A DNA stretch of 64,000 nt from Cellulosimicrobium sp. Marseille-Q4280. Its GTDB lineage: Bacteria; Actinomycetota; Actinomycetes; Actinomycetales; Cellulomonadaceae. This document shows positions 40,952 to 51,755 of the stretch, piece by piece. A program made the translations under genes and the position numbers. The notes under the pieces are model-generated. The model saw nothing but the letters and a program-made list of their open reading frames with translations, was not told the DNA's origin and did no database searches. The DNA lies in contig NZ_CALPBY010000001.1 of the NCBI RefSeq assembly GCF_943181405.1, positions 496,001 through 560,000 of the forward strand, read 5' to 3'. Each line of letters starts with the position of its first letter. The stretch's first letter is position 1.

Positions 40952-41958
40952 GCGCGCCCGACGCCCGCCGCCCCGGACGGCTCGGCGTCGGCGTCGTGGG
41001 CGCGGGCCGCGTCGGCGCGGTCCTCGGCAGCGCGCTGCGCGCGACGGGGCACGCGGTCGTGGGCGCGAGCGGCATCTCCGAGGCGTCGCGCGACCGCATC
41101 GACGCGCTCCTGCCGGGCGTGCCCGTGCTCGAGGTGCCGCAGGTCGTGGAGCGCGCCGAGCTCGTGCTCCTCGCGGTGCCCGACGACGCGCTGCCCGGTC
41201 TCGTCCGCGGCCTCGCCGACGTGGGGGCGTGGCAGCCGGGGCAGATCGTCGTGCACACGTCGGGGCGCTACGGCGCCGCGGTCCTCGACCCGGCGCGGGC
41301 GGCGGGCGCGATCCCGCTCGCGATCCACCCCGCGATGACGTTCACCGGGACCTCGCTCGACCTGTCGCGCCTCGAGGGTTCGACGTTCGCCGTGACCGGT
41401 CTGACGCCGGTCCTGCCGATCGGGCAGGCGCTCGTCGTCGAGATCGGCGGCGAGCCGGTCGTGGTCGCCGAGGAGTCCCGCGGCCTCTACCACGCGGCGC
41501 TCGCGCACGGCGCGAACCACCTGGTCGTGCTCGTCGCGCAGGCGGCGCAGGCCCTCGAGGCGGCGGGGGTCGAGCAGCCGGGACGCGTGCTCGCGCCGCT
41601 CCTGTCGGCCGCGCTCGACGGCGCGACCCGGGCCGCGGACCGCGGCGCGGAGTCGGGCACCGGGGGAGCGGCGGGCGCGATCTCGGCGCTCACCGGGCCC
41701 GTGTCGCGCGGCGACGTCGGGACGGTCGTCGAGCACCTCGCGGCCCTGCGCGCGCTCGCGGCGACGAGCGACGCGGCCGACGTGCCGCCGTCGTACGTCG
41801 CCCTGAGCCGCGGGGCGGCGGTCCGGGCCCGCGCGAGCGGGCGCATCGACGGCTCCGCCGAGCAGGCACTGCTCGACGCGCTCGCGGCCGTCCCGGACGA
41901 GGCGCCGGACCTCGCGCACGACGACGACCAGGACGGCCCTCAGGAAGGACGACGATGA
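40948..41958 (+). CDS. Rossmann-like / DUF2520 NAD(P)-binding protein
   Basis: 336 residues. [23 protein letters not shown] is an NAD(P) motif near residue 13, followed by [14 protein letters not shown] and [20 protein letters not shown], and a helical C-terminal DUF2520 domain ([28 protein letters not shown]). It resembles ketopantoate reductase and prephenate dehydrogenase folds. It always stands before panC in actinobacteria, so a link to pantothenate synthesis is likely but unproven. Start and stop overlap neighbours by four bases each. Confidence 0.88.
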   Translation: MSAPDARRPGRLGVGVVGAGRVGAVLGSALRATGHAVVGASGISEASRDRIDALLPGVPVLEVPQVVERAELVLLAVPDDALPGLVRGLADVGAWQPGQIVVHTSGRYGAAVLDPARAAGAIPLAIHPAMTFTGTSLDLSRLEGSTFAVTGLTPVLPIGQALVVEIGGEPVVVAEESRGLYHAALAHGANHLVVLVAQAAQALEAAGVEQPGRVLAPLLSAALDGATRAADRGAESGTGGAAGAISALTGPVSRGDVGTVVEHLAALRALAATSDAADVPPSYVALSRGAAVRARASGRIDGSAEQALLDALAAVPDEAPDLAHDDDQDGPQEGRR

Positions 41959-42977
41959 CCCCGGACCGCCGTGCGGACCCGATCGACGACGGCTCGGGCA
42001 CGGCCGACCACGGCACGGGACCGGCGGCGCCGCGCGTCGTCACGACGCGAGCCGACCTGCGCGCCGCTCTCGCCCGCGGCCGGCGCCGAGCGGTCGTCAT
42101 GACGATGGGCGCGCTGCACGCGGGCCACCTCGAGCTCGTGCGGCGCGCGCGCGAGGCCGTGGGCGCGGAGGGCGAGGTCGTCGTCACGGACTTCGTGAAC
42201 CCCCTGCAGTTCGGCCCGGGCGAGGACTACGAGCGCTACCCGCGCGACGTCGCGGGCGACGTCGCGCTCCTCGCGTCGGCCGGACCCGACGCCCGCGTGG
42301 ACCTCGTGTTCGCCCCGGACGTCGAGGAGATGTACCCGGGCTTCGGGCAGGGCGGGGACGCGCCGATCGTGCGCGTGACGTCGGGCCGCATCGGGACCGT
42401 GCTCGAGGGCGCGTCCCGGCCGGGGCACTTCGACGGGGTCCTCACGGTCGTGCTCAAGCTCCTGCACCTCGTGCGGCCGGACGTGGCCGTGTTCGGCGCG
42501 AAGGACGCCCAGCAGCTCCTCGCCGTACGGCGCCTCGTGACCGACCTCGACCTCGGCGTGGCGATCCTCGGCGTGCCGACGGTCCGCGAGAGCGACGGGC
42601 TCGCGCGCTCGTCCCGGAACGCGTACCTCACGCCCGAGGAGCGCGAGCACGCGCTCGCGCTGAGCCGTGCGCTGCGCGCGGGGGCGGACGCGGCGGACGG
42701 GGGCGCGGACGCCGTCGCAGTCCTCGCTGCGGCGCGGGGAATCCTCGACGGGACCCCTGGCGTTGACGCGGACTACCTGGTGCTCGTCGACCCGGCTACC
42801 GTGGAGGACCTGGCGCCCGGCGCCGTCGGCCCGGGACTCCTCCTCGTGGCCGCGCGCGTGGGCACCACCCGACTCATCGACAACACGGCCGTCGAGATCC
42901 GTGCAGCCGCCGGTGCCCGAGACCCGGGCTCCCCGACGGCCGACGACCGTGCCCAGCACCCTGGAGGAACCGCGTGA
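41955..42977 (+). CDS. panC: Pantothenate synthetase
   Basis: 340 residues. It joins pantoate and beta-alanine using [21 protein letters not shown] carries the HxGH nucleotide motif, [37 protein letters not shown] and [14 protein letters not shown] are diagnostic. About 30 N-terminal and 30 C-terminal disordered residues exceed the core. The ATG overlaps the DUF2520 stop (ATGA) and its own stop overlaps panD. Confidence 0.97.
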   Translation: MTPDRRADPIDDGSGTADHGTGPAAPRVVTTRADLRAALARGRRRAVVMTMGALHAGHLELVRRAREAVGAEGEVVVTDFVNPLQFGPGEDYERYPRDVAGDVALLASAGPDARVDLVFAPDVEEMYPGFGQGGDAPIVRVTSGRIGTVLEGASRPGHFDGVLTVVLKLLHLVRPDVAVFGAKDAQQLLAVRRLVTDLDLGVAILGVPTVRESDGLARSSRNAYLTPEEREHALALSRALRAGADAADGGADAVAVLAAARGILDGTPGVDADYLVLVDPATVEDLAPGAVGPGLLLVAARVGTTRLIDNTAVEIRAAAGARDPGSPTADDRAQHPGGTA

Positions 42978-43543
42978 CCGCGCCGACCCCGCGCCCCGCC
43001 GAGCGACGCCCGGCATCGCTGCAGCGACCCATGATGATCGGCAAGATCCACCGCGCGACGGTGACCCAGGCCGACCTGCACTACGTCGGGTCGATCACCG
43101 TCGACGCCGACCTGCTCGACGCGGCCGACCTGTACCCGGGCCAGCAGGTCGACGTCGTCGACGTGACGAACGGCGCGCGGCTGACCACGTACGTCATCCC
43201 GGGCGAGCGCGGCGCGGGCCAGATCTGCATCAACGGCGCCGCGGCGCACCTCGTGGACCCGGGCGACGTCGTCATCCTCATCGCGTACGGGACGCTGTCC
43301 GACGAGGACGCGCGCACCTACCTCCCGCACGTCGTGTTCGTCGACGAGCGCAACCGCATCGTCGAGCTCTCGGACGAGCCGGGGCTCGTCCCGGACGTCC
43401 CGGCGGCGCGGGGCCTGGAGCCGAGCGGGCTGGCCTTCGCGGCCGTCCGGGCGGGTCACGACACCGGTCACGACACCGCCCCGGGCGCGGTGCGCGACGG
43501 CGTGCCCACCGGCCTGCCCGACGGCGCGGCGCACCGCGGGTGA
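42974..43543 (+). CDS. panD: Aspartate 1-decarboxylase
   Basis: 189 residues, a pyruvoyl enzyme that makes beta-alanine for PanC. Self-cleavage is expected before Ser40 in [10 protein letters not shown], which turns the Ser into the pyruvoyl group. [18 protein letters not shown] and [13 protein letters not shown] are conserved. It has about 15 extra N-terminal residues, and a C-terminal tail of some 50 low-complexity residues is longer than the usual 130-residue enzyme. The GTG overlaps panC by four bases. PanC and PanD together complete pantothenate synthesis from pantoate. Confidence 0.96.
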   Translation: MTAPTPRPAERRPASLQRPMMIGKIHRATVTQADLHYVGSITVDADLLDAADLYPGQQVDVVDVTNGARLTTYVIPGERGAGQICINGAAAHLVDPGDVVILIAYGTLSDEDARTYLPHVVFVDERNRIVELSDEPGLVPDVPAARGLEPSGLAFAAVRAGHDTGHDTAPGAVRDGVPTGLPDGAAHRG

Positions 43544-45219
43544 GCGCGCTCGCCCGCTCCCTCGCCGCCCCGGAGCCCGGCTGGACGACGACGGCCGACG
43601 CCATCGTCGTCGGCTCCGGCATCGCGGGACTCACCGCGGCGCTCGAGCTGCGCACGCGCGTGCCCCGGGTCCTGCTCGTCACGAAGGGCGAGCTGTCGTC
43701 GGGCTCGACGGTCTGGGCGCAGGGCGGCATCGCCGCGGCGCTCCACCCGGAGGACTCGCCGGAGGCGCACCTCGCGGACACGCTCGTCGCGGGCGGCGGG
43801 CTGTGCGACCCGGTCGCGGTCGAGGTGCTCGTCACGGAGGGTCCGGCCCGCGTGCGCGAGCTCGTGGCGCTCGGTGCGCGGTTCGACCGGGCCGCCAACG
43901 GCGACATCGCCCTCACGCGCGAGGGCGGGCACCACGCCGACCGGATCGCCCACGCGGGCGGCGACGCGACCGGTGCCGAGATCTCGCGCGCGCTCGTCGC
44001 GCAGCTCGACGCCGTGCGCTCGGACCCGGGCATCGAGGTCATCGAGAACGCGCTCGTGCTCGACGTCCTCACGACCGCGCCCGGCTCCGACGGCGACCCG
44101 GCCGGACGGCCCCGGGCGTGCGGCGTGACCCTCCACGTGAAGGGTGAGGGCACGCGGGACGGCGTCGGCGCGGCACTGGCCCGGGCCGTGGTGCTCGCGA
44201 CAGGGGGAGTGGGCCAGGTCTTCCGGTCCTCGACGAACCCGCCCCAGGCGACGGGCGACGGGATCGCGGCGGCCCTGCGCGCGGGCGCCGCGCTCGGGGA
44301 CCTCGAGTTCGTCCAGTTCCACCCGACCGTGCTGTGGCTCGGGCTGGGCGCCAAGGGCCAGCTCCCGCTCATCTCGGAGGCCGTGCGGGGCGAGGGGGCG
44401 ATCCTCCTCGACACCGACGGGCACCGCTTCATGCCCGCGCAGCACGCCATGGCCGAGCTCGCGCCGCGCGACGTCGTCGCGCACGCGATCGTCCGACAGA
44501 TGGCCGCTACCGGGTCCGACCACGTGCTGCTCGACGCACGGCACCTCGGCGCCGACTTCCTGCGCTCGCGCTTCCCGACGATCACCGGGCGGCTCCTCGA
44601 CAACGGCATCGACTGGACCGAGGAGCCTGTGCCCGTGGCCCCCGCCCAGCACTACCACTCGGGCGGGGTGATCACGGACCTGCACGGGCGGTCGTCCCTG
44701 GACGGCCTGTACGCGATCGGCGAGGTCGCCTGCACCGGCGTCCACGGCGCCAACCGGCTCGCGTCCAACTCGCTGCTCGAAGGGCTCGTGTTCGCCCACC
44801 GCGCGGCGCGCGAGATCACGGGTCGCGTCGCCGCGGGCGACCTCGTCCTCGGGTCGCCGTCTCCGCGCCCCGGGCCGTCCGCGCTCGTCGCCGCGGCCGC
44901 CCGGTCGCGGATCCAGTCGGTCGCGTCCGCCGGGCCAGGCGTCATCCGCGACGCCGAGGGGCTCGCCGCTGCCGAGCGCCGCCTCGCCGCGATCCGCACG
45001 GACGCGCACGAGGCGAGCGACGTCGTCGCGCAGCCGCAGGCCGCCGAGTGGGAGACGACGAACATCCACCAGGTCGCGACGGCCCTCACCGCGGCGGCGA
45101 CGCTGCGCACCGAGAGCCGCGGCGGCCACTTCCGGACCGACTTCCCGGCGCCCGACCCGGCGTGGGAGCGCCGCGTCGTCGTCTCGCTCGACGACGACGG
45201 CACGCTGCTCGTCCGCTGA
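43540..45219 (+). CDS. nadB: L-aspartate oxidase
   Basis: 559 residues. It oxidises aspartate to iminoaspartate for NAD synthesis. The FAD motif [21 protein letters not shown] lies near residue 16. [42 protein letters not shown] and [48 protein letters not shown] are family hallmarks with active-site Arg and His. The GTG overlaps panD by four bases. NadA, the expected partner that uses the product, is not in this window. Confidence 0.96.
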   Translation: MSALARSLAAPEPGWTTTADAIVVGSGIAGLTAALELRTRVPRVLLVTKGELSSGSTVWAQGGIAAALHPEDSPEAHLADTLVAGGGLCDPVAVEVLVTEGPARVRELVALGARFDRAANGDIALTREGGHHADRIAHAGGDATGAEISRALVAQLDAVRSDPGIEVIENALVLDVLTTAPGSDGDPAGRPRACGVTLHVKGEGTRDGVGAALARAVVLATGGVGQVFRSSTNPPQATGDGIAAALRAGAALGDLEFVQFHPTVLWLGLGAKGQLPLISEAVRGEGAILLDTDGHRFMPAQHAMAELAPRDVVAHAIVRQMAATGSDHVLLDARHLGADFLRSRFPTITGRLLDNGIDWTEEPVPVAPAQHYHSGGVITDLHGRSSLDGLYAIGEVACTGVHGANRLASNSLLEGLVFAHRAAREITGRVAAGDLVLGSPSPRPGPSALVAAAARSRIQSVASAGPGVIRDAEGLAAAERRLAAIRTDAHEASDVVAQPQAAEWETTNIHQVATALTAAATLRTESRGGHFRTDFPAPDPAWERRVVVSLDDDGTLLVR

Positions 45220-45229
45220 CCGGCTCCCT

Positions 45230-45309
45230 GCCGAGCACGTCCTGAGGGACGTTCTGCGCGCGATGACGACCGCGAGGTCGTTCTCGACCGCGGGCGAGGT
45301 CGTGCTCGG
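45230..45309. repeat. Palindromic repeat family B, copy between nadB and nadC
   Basis: The left arm GCCGAGCACGTCC (45230-45242) and right arm GGTCGTGCTCGG (45298-45309) match the cofC copy. Inside are two six-base-pair hairpins: ACGTCC-TGAG-GGACGT (45237-45252) and ACGACC-GCGA-GGTCGT (45266-45281). The first is the same hairpin as at 5596-5611 with a compensated A-T to T-A change. It fills the only sizeable gap in the panC-lysS gene train. Confidence 0.75.
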
Positions 45310-45339
45310 TCGTCGCGCGGGCAGCTACGCCGGGGGCCC

Positions 45340-46341
45340 GTGAGCACCCCCGCCGAGCCCGTTCCCGCCCGCCCGTCCGAGGGCGAACCGCAGCCCGGCG
45401 TCCCGTCGCGCGTCGAGCCGGGTCTGGACCCCACGTGGGTCGCCGAGATCGTGGCGCGCGCGCTCGACGAGGACCTCGGGGCGGCGCCCGGCCGCGACGT
45501 GACCACCCAGGCGACCGTCCCGCCGTCGGCCACGGGCACTGCGCACCTCGTCGCGCGCGCGGACGGCGTGGTCGCCGGTCTCGTCGTGGTCGAGGAGGTG
45601 ACGCGCCAGGTGGCCGCGCGGCTCGGGCTGCCGCCCGTCGCCGTGACGTTCTCCGCCCGCGACGGCGACGCCGTCGGTCGTGGCCACGTGCTCGCCGCGC
45701 TGACCGGCCCGGTCCAGGTGCTGCTCGTCGCGGAACGCACGCTGCTCAACCTCGCGTCGCGCGCGTCGGGCGTCGCGACGGCGACGCGCGCGTGGGCGCG
45801 CGAGCTCGACGGCACGGGGGCGCAGGTCCTCGACACGCGCAAGACGACGCCGGGCCTGCGTGCGCTCGAGAAGTACGCCGTGCGCGCCGGCGGCGGGACC
45901 AACAAGCGCATGGGCCTGTACGACGTCGCAATGGTCAAGGACAACCACGTCGTCGCCGCAGGCTCCGTGAGCGCGGCGATCGGGTCGATCCGCAGGGCGT
46001 TCCCCGACGTGCTGGTCCAGGTGGAGGCCGACACGACCGCGCAGGCGCTCGAGGCGCTCGACGCGGGCGCCGACTTCCTCCTGCTCGACAACATGCCGAC
46101 GTCCGTCCTCGCCGAGACCGTCGCGGCCGTCCGTGCGCGCGAGGGCCGGGACGGCGTGCCCGCGAAGGTCGAGCTCGAGGCGACGGGAAACCTCACGCTC
46201 GACCGCGCGCGCGAGGTGGCCGGCACGGGCGTCGACTACCTCTCGGTCGGCGCACTCACGCACTCCGCCCCGATCCTCGACCTCGCGCTCGACCTGCTGC
46301 CGTCCGTCGAGTCCGTCTCGTCCGTCCCGTCACGGTCGTGA
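45340..46341 (+). CDS. nadC: Nicotinate-nucleotide pyrophosphorylase (carboxylating)
   Basis: 333 residues. It converts quinolinate and PRPP to nicotinate mononucleotide. VAEIVARALDEDLGAAPGRDVTTQA opens the core; ERTLLNLASRASGVATATRA, LDTRKTTPGLRALEKYAVRAGGGTNKRMGLYDVAMVKDNHV and VEADTTAQALEALDAGADFLLLDNM are diagnostic. About 35 extra N-terminal residues. It follows nadB after the family B repeat. Confidence 0.97.
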   Translation: MSTPAEPVPARPSEGEPQPGVPSRVEPGLDPTWVAEIVARALDEDLGAAPGRDVTTQATVPPSATGTAHLVARADGVVAGLVVVEEVTRQVAARLGLPPVAVTFSARDGDAVGRGHVLAALTGPVQVLLVAERTLLNLASRASGVATATRAWARELDGTGAQVLDTRKTTPGLRALEKYAVRAGGGTNKRMGLYDVAMVKDNHVVAAGSVSAAIGSIRRAFPDVLVQVEADTTAQALEALDAGADFLLLDNMPTSVLAETVAAVRAREGRDGVPAKVELEATGNLTLDRAREVAGTGVDYLSVGALTHSAPILDLALDLLPSVESVSSVPSRS

Positions 46342-46383
46342 CCCGGACCCTGTCATCGAGGGGGCGTCGGTAGAATCGTCCGC

Positions 46384-47907
46384 GTGACTCCCCCCGCCGG
46401 AAACCCTGATCCCTCCACGCCCGACGAGGACGACGTCCCCGAGCAGATCCAGGTCCGCCGCGAGAAGCGCGAGCGCATCCTCGCGCGCGGCGACGAGCCG
46501 TACCCGGTGGGCGTGCCGCGCACGCACACGATCGCCGAGGTCCGCGCGGGCTGGGCGCACCTCGAGACGGGCGAGGAGACGCAGGACGAGGTCGGGGTCG
46601 CGGGCCGCGTCGTCTTCCTGCGCAACACCGGAAAGCTGTGCTTCGTCACGCTGCAGGACGGCGAGGGCAACCGCCTGCAGGTCATGCTCAGCCAGGCCGT
46701 GGTCGGCGAGGAGTCGCTCGCCACGTTCAAGGCCGACGTCGACCTCGGCGACCACCTGTTCGCGCACGGGCGCGTCATCAGCTCCCGGCGCGGTGAGCTG
46801 AGCGTCTTCGCCGATTCCTGGAAGGTCGCCGCGAAGGCGCTGCGCCCCCTTCCGGTGCTGCACAAGGACCTGTCGGAGGAATCACGCGTCCGACAGCGTT
46901 ACGTGGATCTCATCGCACGTCCCGCGGCGCGGGACACGGTACGTCTGCGCGCCGCCGTCGTGCGCTCGATCCGCGAGAACTTCTGGGAGCGCGGGTTCGT
47001 CGAGGTCGAGACGCCCATGCTGCAGACGCGCCCGGAAGGTGCCGCGGCGCGCCAGTTCGAGACGCACATGAATGCGTTCGACATCGACCTTTTCCTGCGC
47101 ATCGCGCCCGAGCTGTTCCTCAAGCGCGCAGCGGTCGGCGGAGTCGAGAAGGTCTTCGAGATCAACCGGAACTTCCGCAACGAGGGCGTGGACTCCACGC
47201 ACTCCCCGGAATTCGCGATGCTCGAGGCGTACGAGGCCTACGGCGACTACGACACCATGGCGGCGCTCACGAAGAATCTCGTGCAGCGCGCGGCGCAGGA
47301 CGCTCTCGGCACCACGCTCCTGACCCTGGCGGACGGTACCGAGTACGACGTCGGCGGCGAATGGACGCAGCTGAAGATGTACGACTCGTTGTCGGACGCG
47401 CTGGGGGAGCAGATCACCCCGGAGACGTCGGTCGAGCAGCTGTTGTCGTTCGCGACGAGGTTCGAGCTCTCGTTCGACCCGAAGAACGTCAACCACGGGA
47501 AGCTCGTCGAGGGCCTGTGGGAGCACCTCGTGGGCGACCACCTCGTCGCCCCGACGTTCGTCCGCGACTTCCCGGTCGAGACCTCGCCTCTCACACGGGA
47601 CCACCGCACGGTGCGCGGTCAGGTCGAGAAGTGGGACCTGTACGTGCGCGGCGTCGAGCTCGCGACGGCCTACTCCGAGCTCGTCGACCCCGTGGTGCAG
47701 CGCCAGCGCTTCGAGGCGCAGGCCTTGCTCGCCGCGGCGGGCGACGACGAGGCGATGCGCATCGACGAGGACTTCCTCACCGCGATGGAGTACGCGATGC
47801 CACCCTCGGGCGGCATGGGCCTGGGCATCGACCGCCTGCTCATGGCGCTCACGGGACTGGGTATCCGCGAGACGATCCTCTTCCCGCTCGTCAAGCCGGC
47901 CCAGTGA
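46384..47907 (+). CDS. lysS: Lysyl-tRNA synthetase, class II
   Basis: 507 residues, the usual length. The N-terminal OB-fold ([33 protein letters not shown]) is followed by class II motif 1 (around [17 protein letters not shown]), motif 2 ([27 protein letters not shown]) and motif 3 ([19 protein letters not shown]). TAGAAT lies seven bases before the GTG start, so the gene can be transcribed as a leaderless message apart from the nad operon. In many relatives a type III pantothenate kinase precedes lysS; none is seen here. Confidence 0.97.
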   Translation: MTPPAGNPDPSTPDEDDVPEQIQVRREKRERILARGDEPYPVGVPRTHTIAEVRAGWAHLETGEETQDEVGVAGRVVFLRNTGKLCFVTLQDGEGNRLQVMLSQAVVGEESLATFKADVDLGDHLFAHGRVISSRRGELSVFADSWKVAAKALRPLPVLHKDLSEESRVRQRYVDLIARPAARDTVRLRAAVVRSIRENFWERGFVEVETPMLQTRPEGAAARQFETHMNAFDIDLFLRIAPELFLKRAAVGGVEKVFEINRNFRNEGVDSTHSPEFAMLEAYEAYGDYDTMAALTKNLVQRAAQDALGTTLLTLADGTEYDVGGEWTQLKMYDSLSDALGEQITPETSVEQLLSFATRFELSFDPKNVNHGKLVEGLWEHLVGDHLVAPTFVRDFPVETSPLTRDHRTVRGQVEKWDLYVRGVELATAYSELVDPVVQRQRFEAQALLAAAGDDEAMRIDEDFLTAMEYAMPPSGGMGLGIDRLLMALTGLGIRETILFPLVKPAQ

Positions 47908-47926
47908 CGGGATTAGGATCGAGATC

Positions 47927-48112
47927 ATGAACGACGTGCTGCCCGTGCTCGGCGCCCTCGTCCCCTCGGTCGGCGTGGGGCTGCTGTTCTGGTTCGCCAT
48001 GCGGTACATCGTGCGCGCGGACCGCAACGAACGAGCGGCTCTCGCGCGGCTCGACGCCGAAGAGGAAATGCGTTCGCGGGTGGCCGTGGATTCCGGTCGC
48101 GACGCGGCATGA
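47927..48112 (+). CDS. Small single-span membrane protein (61 residues)
   Basis: MNDVLPVLGALVPSVGVGLLFWFAMRYIV forms one transmembrane helix (about residues 5-28), followed by a charged cytoplasmic part RADRNERAALARLDAEEEM. TAGGAT is seven bases before the ATG, indicating a leaderless transcript. Similar small proteins often stand between lysS and lsr2 in related genomes. Function is unknown; it is real because of its promoter and clean coding pattern. Confidence 0.75.
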   Translation: MNDVLPVLGALVPSVGVGLLFWFAMRYIVRADRNERAALARLDAEEEMRSRVAVDSGRDAA

Positions 48113-48178
48113 CGTTCGGGCCATGCACGGATTCATCGCACCGGACGACGTTATCCCCTGGACGCGCGGCAAAGACAA

Positions 48179-48207
48179 TTGACGTGCTTGTCGTGCTGGG
48201 GCATGCT
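48179..48207 (+). promoter_or_regulatory. lsr2 promoter
   Basis: TTGACG (48179-48184) and CATGCT (48202-48207) are 17 bases apart, upstream of lsr2. The expected start near 48214 gives a leader of about 35 bases with GAGGA at the ribosome site. Confidence 0.7.
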
Positions 48208-48248
48208 GGACAGGTCATCTCCTTCCTGTGAAGCGTGAGGAATCAACA

Positions 48249-48581
48249 GTGGCCCAGAAAGTCCAGGTAATTCTCGTGGACGACATCGACGGAGGGGCGG
48301 CGGACGAGACGGTGACCTTCGCGCTCGACGGCGTCTCCTACGAGATCGATCTCAGCACGAAGAATGCGCAGCAGCTGCGCGACGCGTTCGCCTCGTGGGT
48401 CGGCAACGCCCGCAAGGTCTCGTCGCGCACCTCCGCACGCCCGGCGGCGCGCCGTGGCCGCAGCACGGGTTCCGCCCGCGCGACCGAGATCCGCGAGTGG
48501 GCCCGGGCGAACGGACACAAGGTCAACGACCGCGGCCGCATCTCCCAGGAGATCCAGGCCGCCTACGACGCGGCGCACTGA
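48249..48581 (+). CDS. lsr2: Lsr2 nucleoid-associated xenogeneic silencer
   Basis: 110 residues. Lsr2 is an H-NS-like protein that bridges and silences AT-rich DNA. The N-terminal oligomerisation part (QKVQVILVDDIDGGAADETVTFALDGVSYEIDLSTKNAQQLRDAFASWV) and the C-terminal DNA-binding helices with the minor-groove RGR motif (NDRGRISQEIQAAY) are both complete. GTG 48249 follows GAGGA. Confidence 0.97.
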   Translation: MAQKVQVILVDDIDGGAADETVTFALDGVSYEIDLSTKNAQQLRDAFASWVGNARKVSSRTSARPAARRGRSTGSARATEIREWARANGHKVNDRGRISQEIQAAYDAAH

Positions 48582-48683
48582 CGCTCGACCCGCACGGGGC
48601 GCACCACCTCTCGGTCCTCGACCGGGCGGCGGGCGCCCCGTCGTCGTGTCGGGAGCGGACGGGAGAGAAACTACGCTCGGGCT

Positions 48684-49814
48684 ATGACCTTCTCGACGCG
48701 CACCCTGTGGATCGGCACCTACCCGCACCCCGGGTCGGACGTGCCGGAGGGTGTCTGGCAGGTCGAGGTCGACGTCGAGCAGGGCGCGTTCGTCGGTGGA
48801 CGTCTCGTCGCCACGACGCCGTCGCCGTCGTTCCTCGCGCTGACGGCCCCCGTCCCGCCCGGGGGCGGCACGGCCCGCACGCTCTACGCCGTCGGGGAGA
48901 CCCCGGAGGGCACTCTCTCGGCGTTCGACGTCTCCGCGGACGGCACGCTCCGGCCGCTGGGCCCGGGGATCCCCACCGGCGGCGACTCGCCCTGCCACGT
49001 CCTCGCCCGGCCCGGCGAGGTGCTCGTCGCCAACTACGGCGACGGCGTCCTCACGGTCGCGGCCACCGAGAGCGACGGCGCTCTCACGGGCTCGACGCGT
49101 CGGTACGGTCACGCGGGGACCGGACCCGACGCGGAGCGTCAGGAGGGACCGCACGCGCACTTCGTCGCGGACGACGGCGAGGGGGGCGTGCTCGTGGTCG
49201 ACCTCGGGACGGACGAGCTGCGTCGGCACGACCCCGCAGCCGCCGAGGGCGCGCCGCCCGCGGTCGTCGCGACGTTCCCGCCCGGGACCGGGCCCCGACA
49301 CCTGGCGACCCTTCCGGGCGGTCATCTCGTCGTCGTGGGGGAGCTCGACCCGGCCCTCTTCATCCTCGCGCCCGCGGGCGACGGCCGCTACGACGTCGTC
49401 GCACGGTACCCGGTGACCTTCGCCACCGCGCCGGACGGCGGACGGAGCTTCCCGTCGCACGTCGAGGTCACGCCGGACGGCGCGCGCGTCGTGGTGGGCG
49501 TGCGGGGTGCCGACGTGCTCGCCGTGCACGCGGTCGAGCACGGGCCGGACGGCGCGCCCCCGCGACTGCGCCACCTGGCTGACAGCCCGGTCGGCGGGAC
49601 GTGGCCGCGCCACCTCGCGGTCCTGCTGCCGGTGAGCGGCGAGGAACCGACCCACGACCTCGTCGTCGTCGCGAACCAGCAGGACGACCCGCTGGCGGCC
49701 GGCGACGGGCCGTCGTCGAACCTCGCGCTCCTGCGCGTGCGCCGCAGCGACGGGCTCGGCGAGGTGCTCGACGTCCTCGCGCTCCCCGCCCCCGCCTGCG
49801 TCGTGGAGGCGTGA
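48684..49814 (+). CDS. Lactonase family beta-propeller (6-phosphogluconolactonase-like, YbhE type)
   Basis: 376 residues of the seven-bladed lactonase family (PF10282): [23 protein letters not shown] opens, then [74 protein letters not shown] and WPRHLAVLL. Homologues hydrolyse 6-phosphogluconolactone in the pentose phosphate pathway, though many members are uncharacterised. TACGCT is six bases before the ATG (leaderless). mshA follows after four bases. Confidence 0.85.
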   Translation: MTFSTRTLWIGTYPHPGSDVPEGVWQVEVDVEQGAFVGGRLVATTPSPSFLALTAPVPPGGGTARTLYAVGETPEGTLSAFDVSADGTLRPLGPGIPTGGDSPCHVLARPGEVLVANYGDGVLTVAATESDGALTGSTRRYGHAGTGPDAERQEGPHAHFVADDGEGGVLVVDLGTDELRRHDPAAAEGAPPAVVATFPPGTGPRHLATLPGGHLVVVGELDPALFILAPAGDGRYDVVARYPVTFATAPDGGRSFPSHVEVTPDGARVVVGVRGADVLAVHAVEHGPDGAPPRLRHLADSPVGGTWPRHLAVLLPVSGEEPTHDLVVVANQQDDPLAAGDGPSSNLALLRVRRSDGLGEVLDVLALPAPACVVEA

Positions 49815-49818
49815 CGCG

Positions 49819-51114
49819 GTGACCACCGGCCGCCCCGACGGCGACGCCCTGCGCGTCGCGATGCTGTCCGTCCACACCTCGCCCCTGGACCAGCCGGGAA
49901 CGGGCGACGCGGGCGGGATGAACGTCTACGTCACCGAGCTCGCGCGCGCGCTCGCGCGGCACGGTGCGCAGGTCGAGATCTTCACGCGCGCGACGTCGTC
50001 CGCCCAGCCGCCCGTCGTCGAGGTCGCGGAGGGCGTGACCGTGCGGCACGTCGCCGCCGGCCCGTTCGAGGGACTGGACAAGAACGACCTGCCCGGGCAG
50101 CTCTGCGCGTTCACCGCGGGGGTCCTGCGCGCGGAGGCGCGGCACCACGTCGGCTGGTACGACGTCGTGCACACCCACTACTGGCTGTCGGGCCAGGTCG
50201 GGTGGCTGGCCGCCGACCGCTGGGACGTGCCGCTCGTGCACACGATGCACACGCTCGCGCGCGTGAAGAACGCCGCGCTCGCGCCCGGGGACGCGCCCGA
50301 GCCGCTCGGGCGGATCATCGGGGAGGAGCAGGTCGTCGCGGAGGCCGACGCGCTCGTCGCGAGCACCGACGCCGAGGGCGACGACCTCGTGCGCGACTAC
50401 GCGGCAGACCCGGCGCGCGTCCACGTCGTGCCCCCGGGCGTCGACCTCGACCTCTTCTCCCCGGGCGTGCGCGACGGCGCCGGGCCGGCGGAGCGCGCGG
50501 AGCGGCGCCGCGCGCTGCGCGACGAGCTCGGTCTGCCCACCGAGGGCCGGCTCGTGCTGTTCGCCGGCCGCGTCCAGCCGCTCAAGGCGCCCGACGTCCT
50601 CGTCCGTGCGCTCGGCGTGCTCGCCGACCACGACGAGCCCGTGCCGACGCTCGTCGTCCTGGGCGGACCGAGCGGGCGCCCGACGGCTGTCCGGGAGCTC
50701 GAGGCGCTCGCCTACCAGCTGGGCGTCAGCGACCAGGTCGTCGTGCGGCCGCCCGTGGCGCGCGCGCTGCTCGTCGACTACTACCGGGCCGCCGACCTCG
50801 TGGCGGTGCCCTCGCACAACGAGACGTTCGGGCTCGTCGCCGCCGAGGCGCAGGCGAGCGGGACGCCCGTGGTCGCGGCTGCCGTCGGCGGCCTGACGAC
50901 CGTCGTGGTCGACGGCGAGTCCGGCGTCCTCGTCCCGGACCACAACCCGTGGACCTGGGCCCGTGCGCTCGCGGACCTGCTCGCGGACGACGACCGTCGC
51001 GCCGCGCTCGCCGTCGGTGCGCGGCGCGTCAGCGAGCGGTTCGGCTGGGACGCCGCTGCACGCCGCATGCTCGACGTCTACGCCCAGGCGACGAAGGTCC
51101 GCGCGGCGCGCTGA
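49819..51114 (+). CDS. mshA: D-inositol-3-phosphate glycosyltransferase (mycothiol synthesis)
   Basis: 431 residues. MshA transfers N-acetylglucosamine from UDP to inositol-3-phosphate, the first step to mycothiol. [47 protein letters not shown] is the strongly conserved N-terminus; [37 protein letters not shown] and the GT4 motif [28 protein letters not shown] with EX7E are clear. The other msh genes are elsewhere. It supports a mycothiol-based thiol system, in line with the TIGR03083 protein. Confidence 0.96.
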   Translation: MTTGRPDGDALRVAMLSVHTSPLDQPGTGDAGGMNVYVTELARALARHGAQVEIFTRATSSAQPPVVEVAEGVTVRHVAAGPFEGLDKNDLPGQLCAFTAGVLRAEARHHVGWYDVVHTHYWLSGQVGWLAADRWDVPLVHTMHTLARVKNAALAPGDAPEPLGRIIGEEQVVAEADALVASTDAEGDDLVRDYAADPARVHVVPPGVDLDLFSPGVRDGAGPAERAERRRALRDELGLPTEGRLVLFAGRVQPLKAPDVLVRALGVLADHDEPVPTLVVLGGPSGRPTAVRELEALAYQLGVSDQVVVRPPVARALLVDYYRAADLVAVPSHNETFGLVAAEAQASGTPVVAAAVGGLTTVVVDGESGVLVPDHNPWTWARALADLLADDDRRAALAVGARRVSERFGWDAAARRMLDVYAQATKVRAAR

Positions 51115-51155
51115 CCCCGGCGCGCGGCGGTCGCTGCGGGCCGTGCCCGGCGGTG

Positions 51156-51599
51156 TCAGGCGTCGGTCGTGCGCTCCAGCACGAGGACCGGGATCTCCCG
51201 CGTCGTCTTCTCCTGGTAGTCCGCGTACGGCGGGTACGCGGCGACGGCGCGCTGCCACCACAGCGCCTTCTCCTCGCCGTGCACCTCGCGCGCGACGTAG
51301 TCGTGGCGCTCGGCGCCGTCCTGCAGCTCGACCTGCGGGTGCGCGAGGACGTTGTGGTACCAGACGGGGTGCTCGGGGGCGCCGCCGAGCGAGGCGATGA
51401 CCGCGTACTCGCCGTCGTGCTCGACACGCATGAGCGGGGTCTTGCGGACCTTCCCGGAGCGTCGCCCGAGGGTCGTCAGCACGACGACGGGCAGACCGTT
51501 CAGCGTCGTGGCCTTCGTCCCCCCGGACGTCTCGTACGTCTCGGCCTGCTTGCGGGCCCAACCGCTGGTGCTGGGTGCGTAGTCTCCGTGGATCGGCAT
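51156..51599 (-). CDS. F420-dependent nitroreductase/deazaflavin oxidoreductase family protein (DDN-like)
   Basis: 147 residues. The split-barrel flavin/deazaflavin fold of the DDN family is shown by [58 protein letters not shown]. Relatives use F420H2 to reduce nitroaromatics or quinones. cofC and cofD in the same window fit an F420-using organism. The true substrate is unknown. It is convergent with mshA and divergent from gpmA. Confidence 0.9.
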   Translation of the reverse strand: MPIHGDYAPSTSGWARKQAETYETSGGTKATTLNGLPVVVLTTLGRRSGKVRKTPLMRVEHDGEYAVIASLGGAPEHPVWYHNVLAHPQVELQDGAERHDYVAREVHGEEKALWWQRAVAAYPPYADYQEKTTREIPVLVLERTTDA

Positions 51600-51755
51600 G
51601 CCCGTCCCAACGTGCGTGCCGGGGGCGACATTCCCCGCGGACGTCCTCGCCGTGCGAGGACGTCCGTCCTGCGGCGGGCGGCATCGGTCACCGGCCGGTC
51701 ACCAGCCCGTGGACCGGACGTGCCCCGCCCCGGAGGCGTGCGGCAGGATGGAGCC

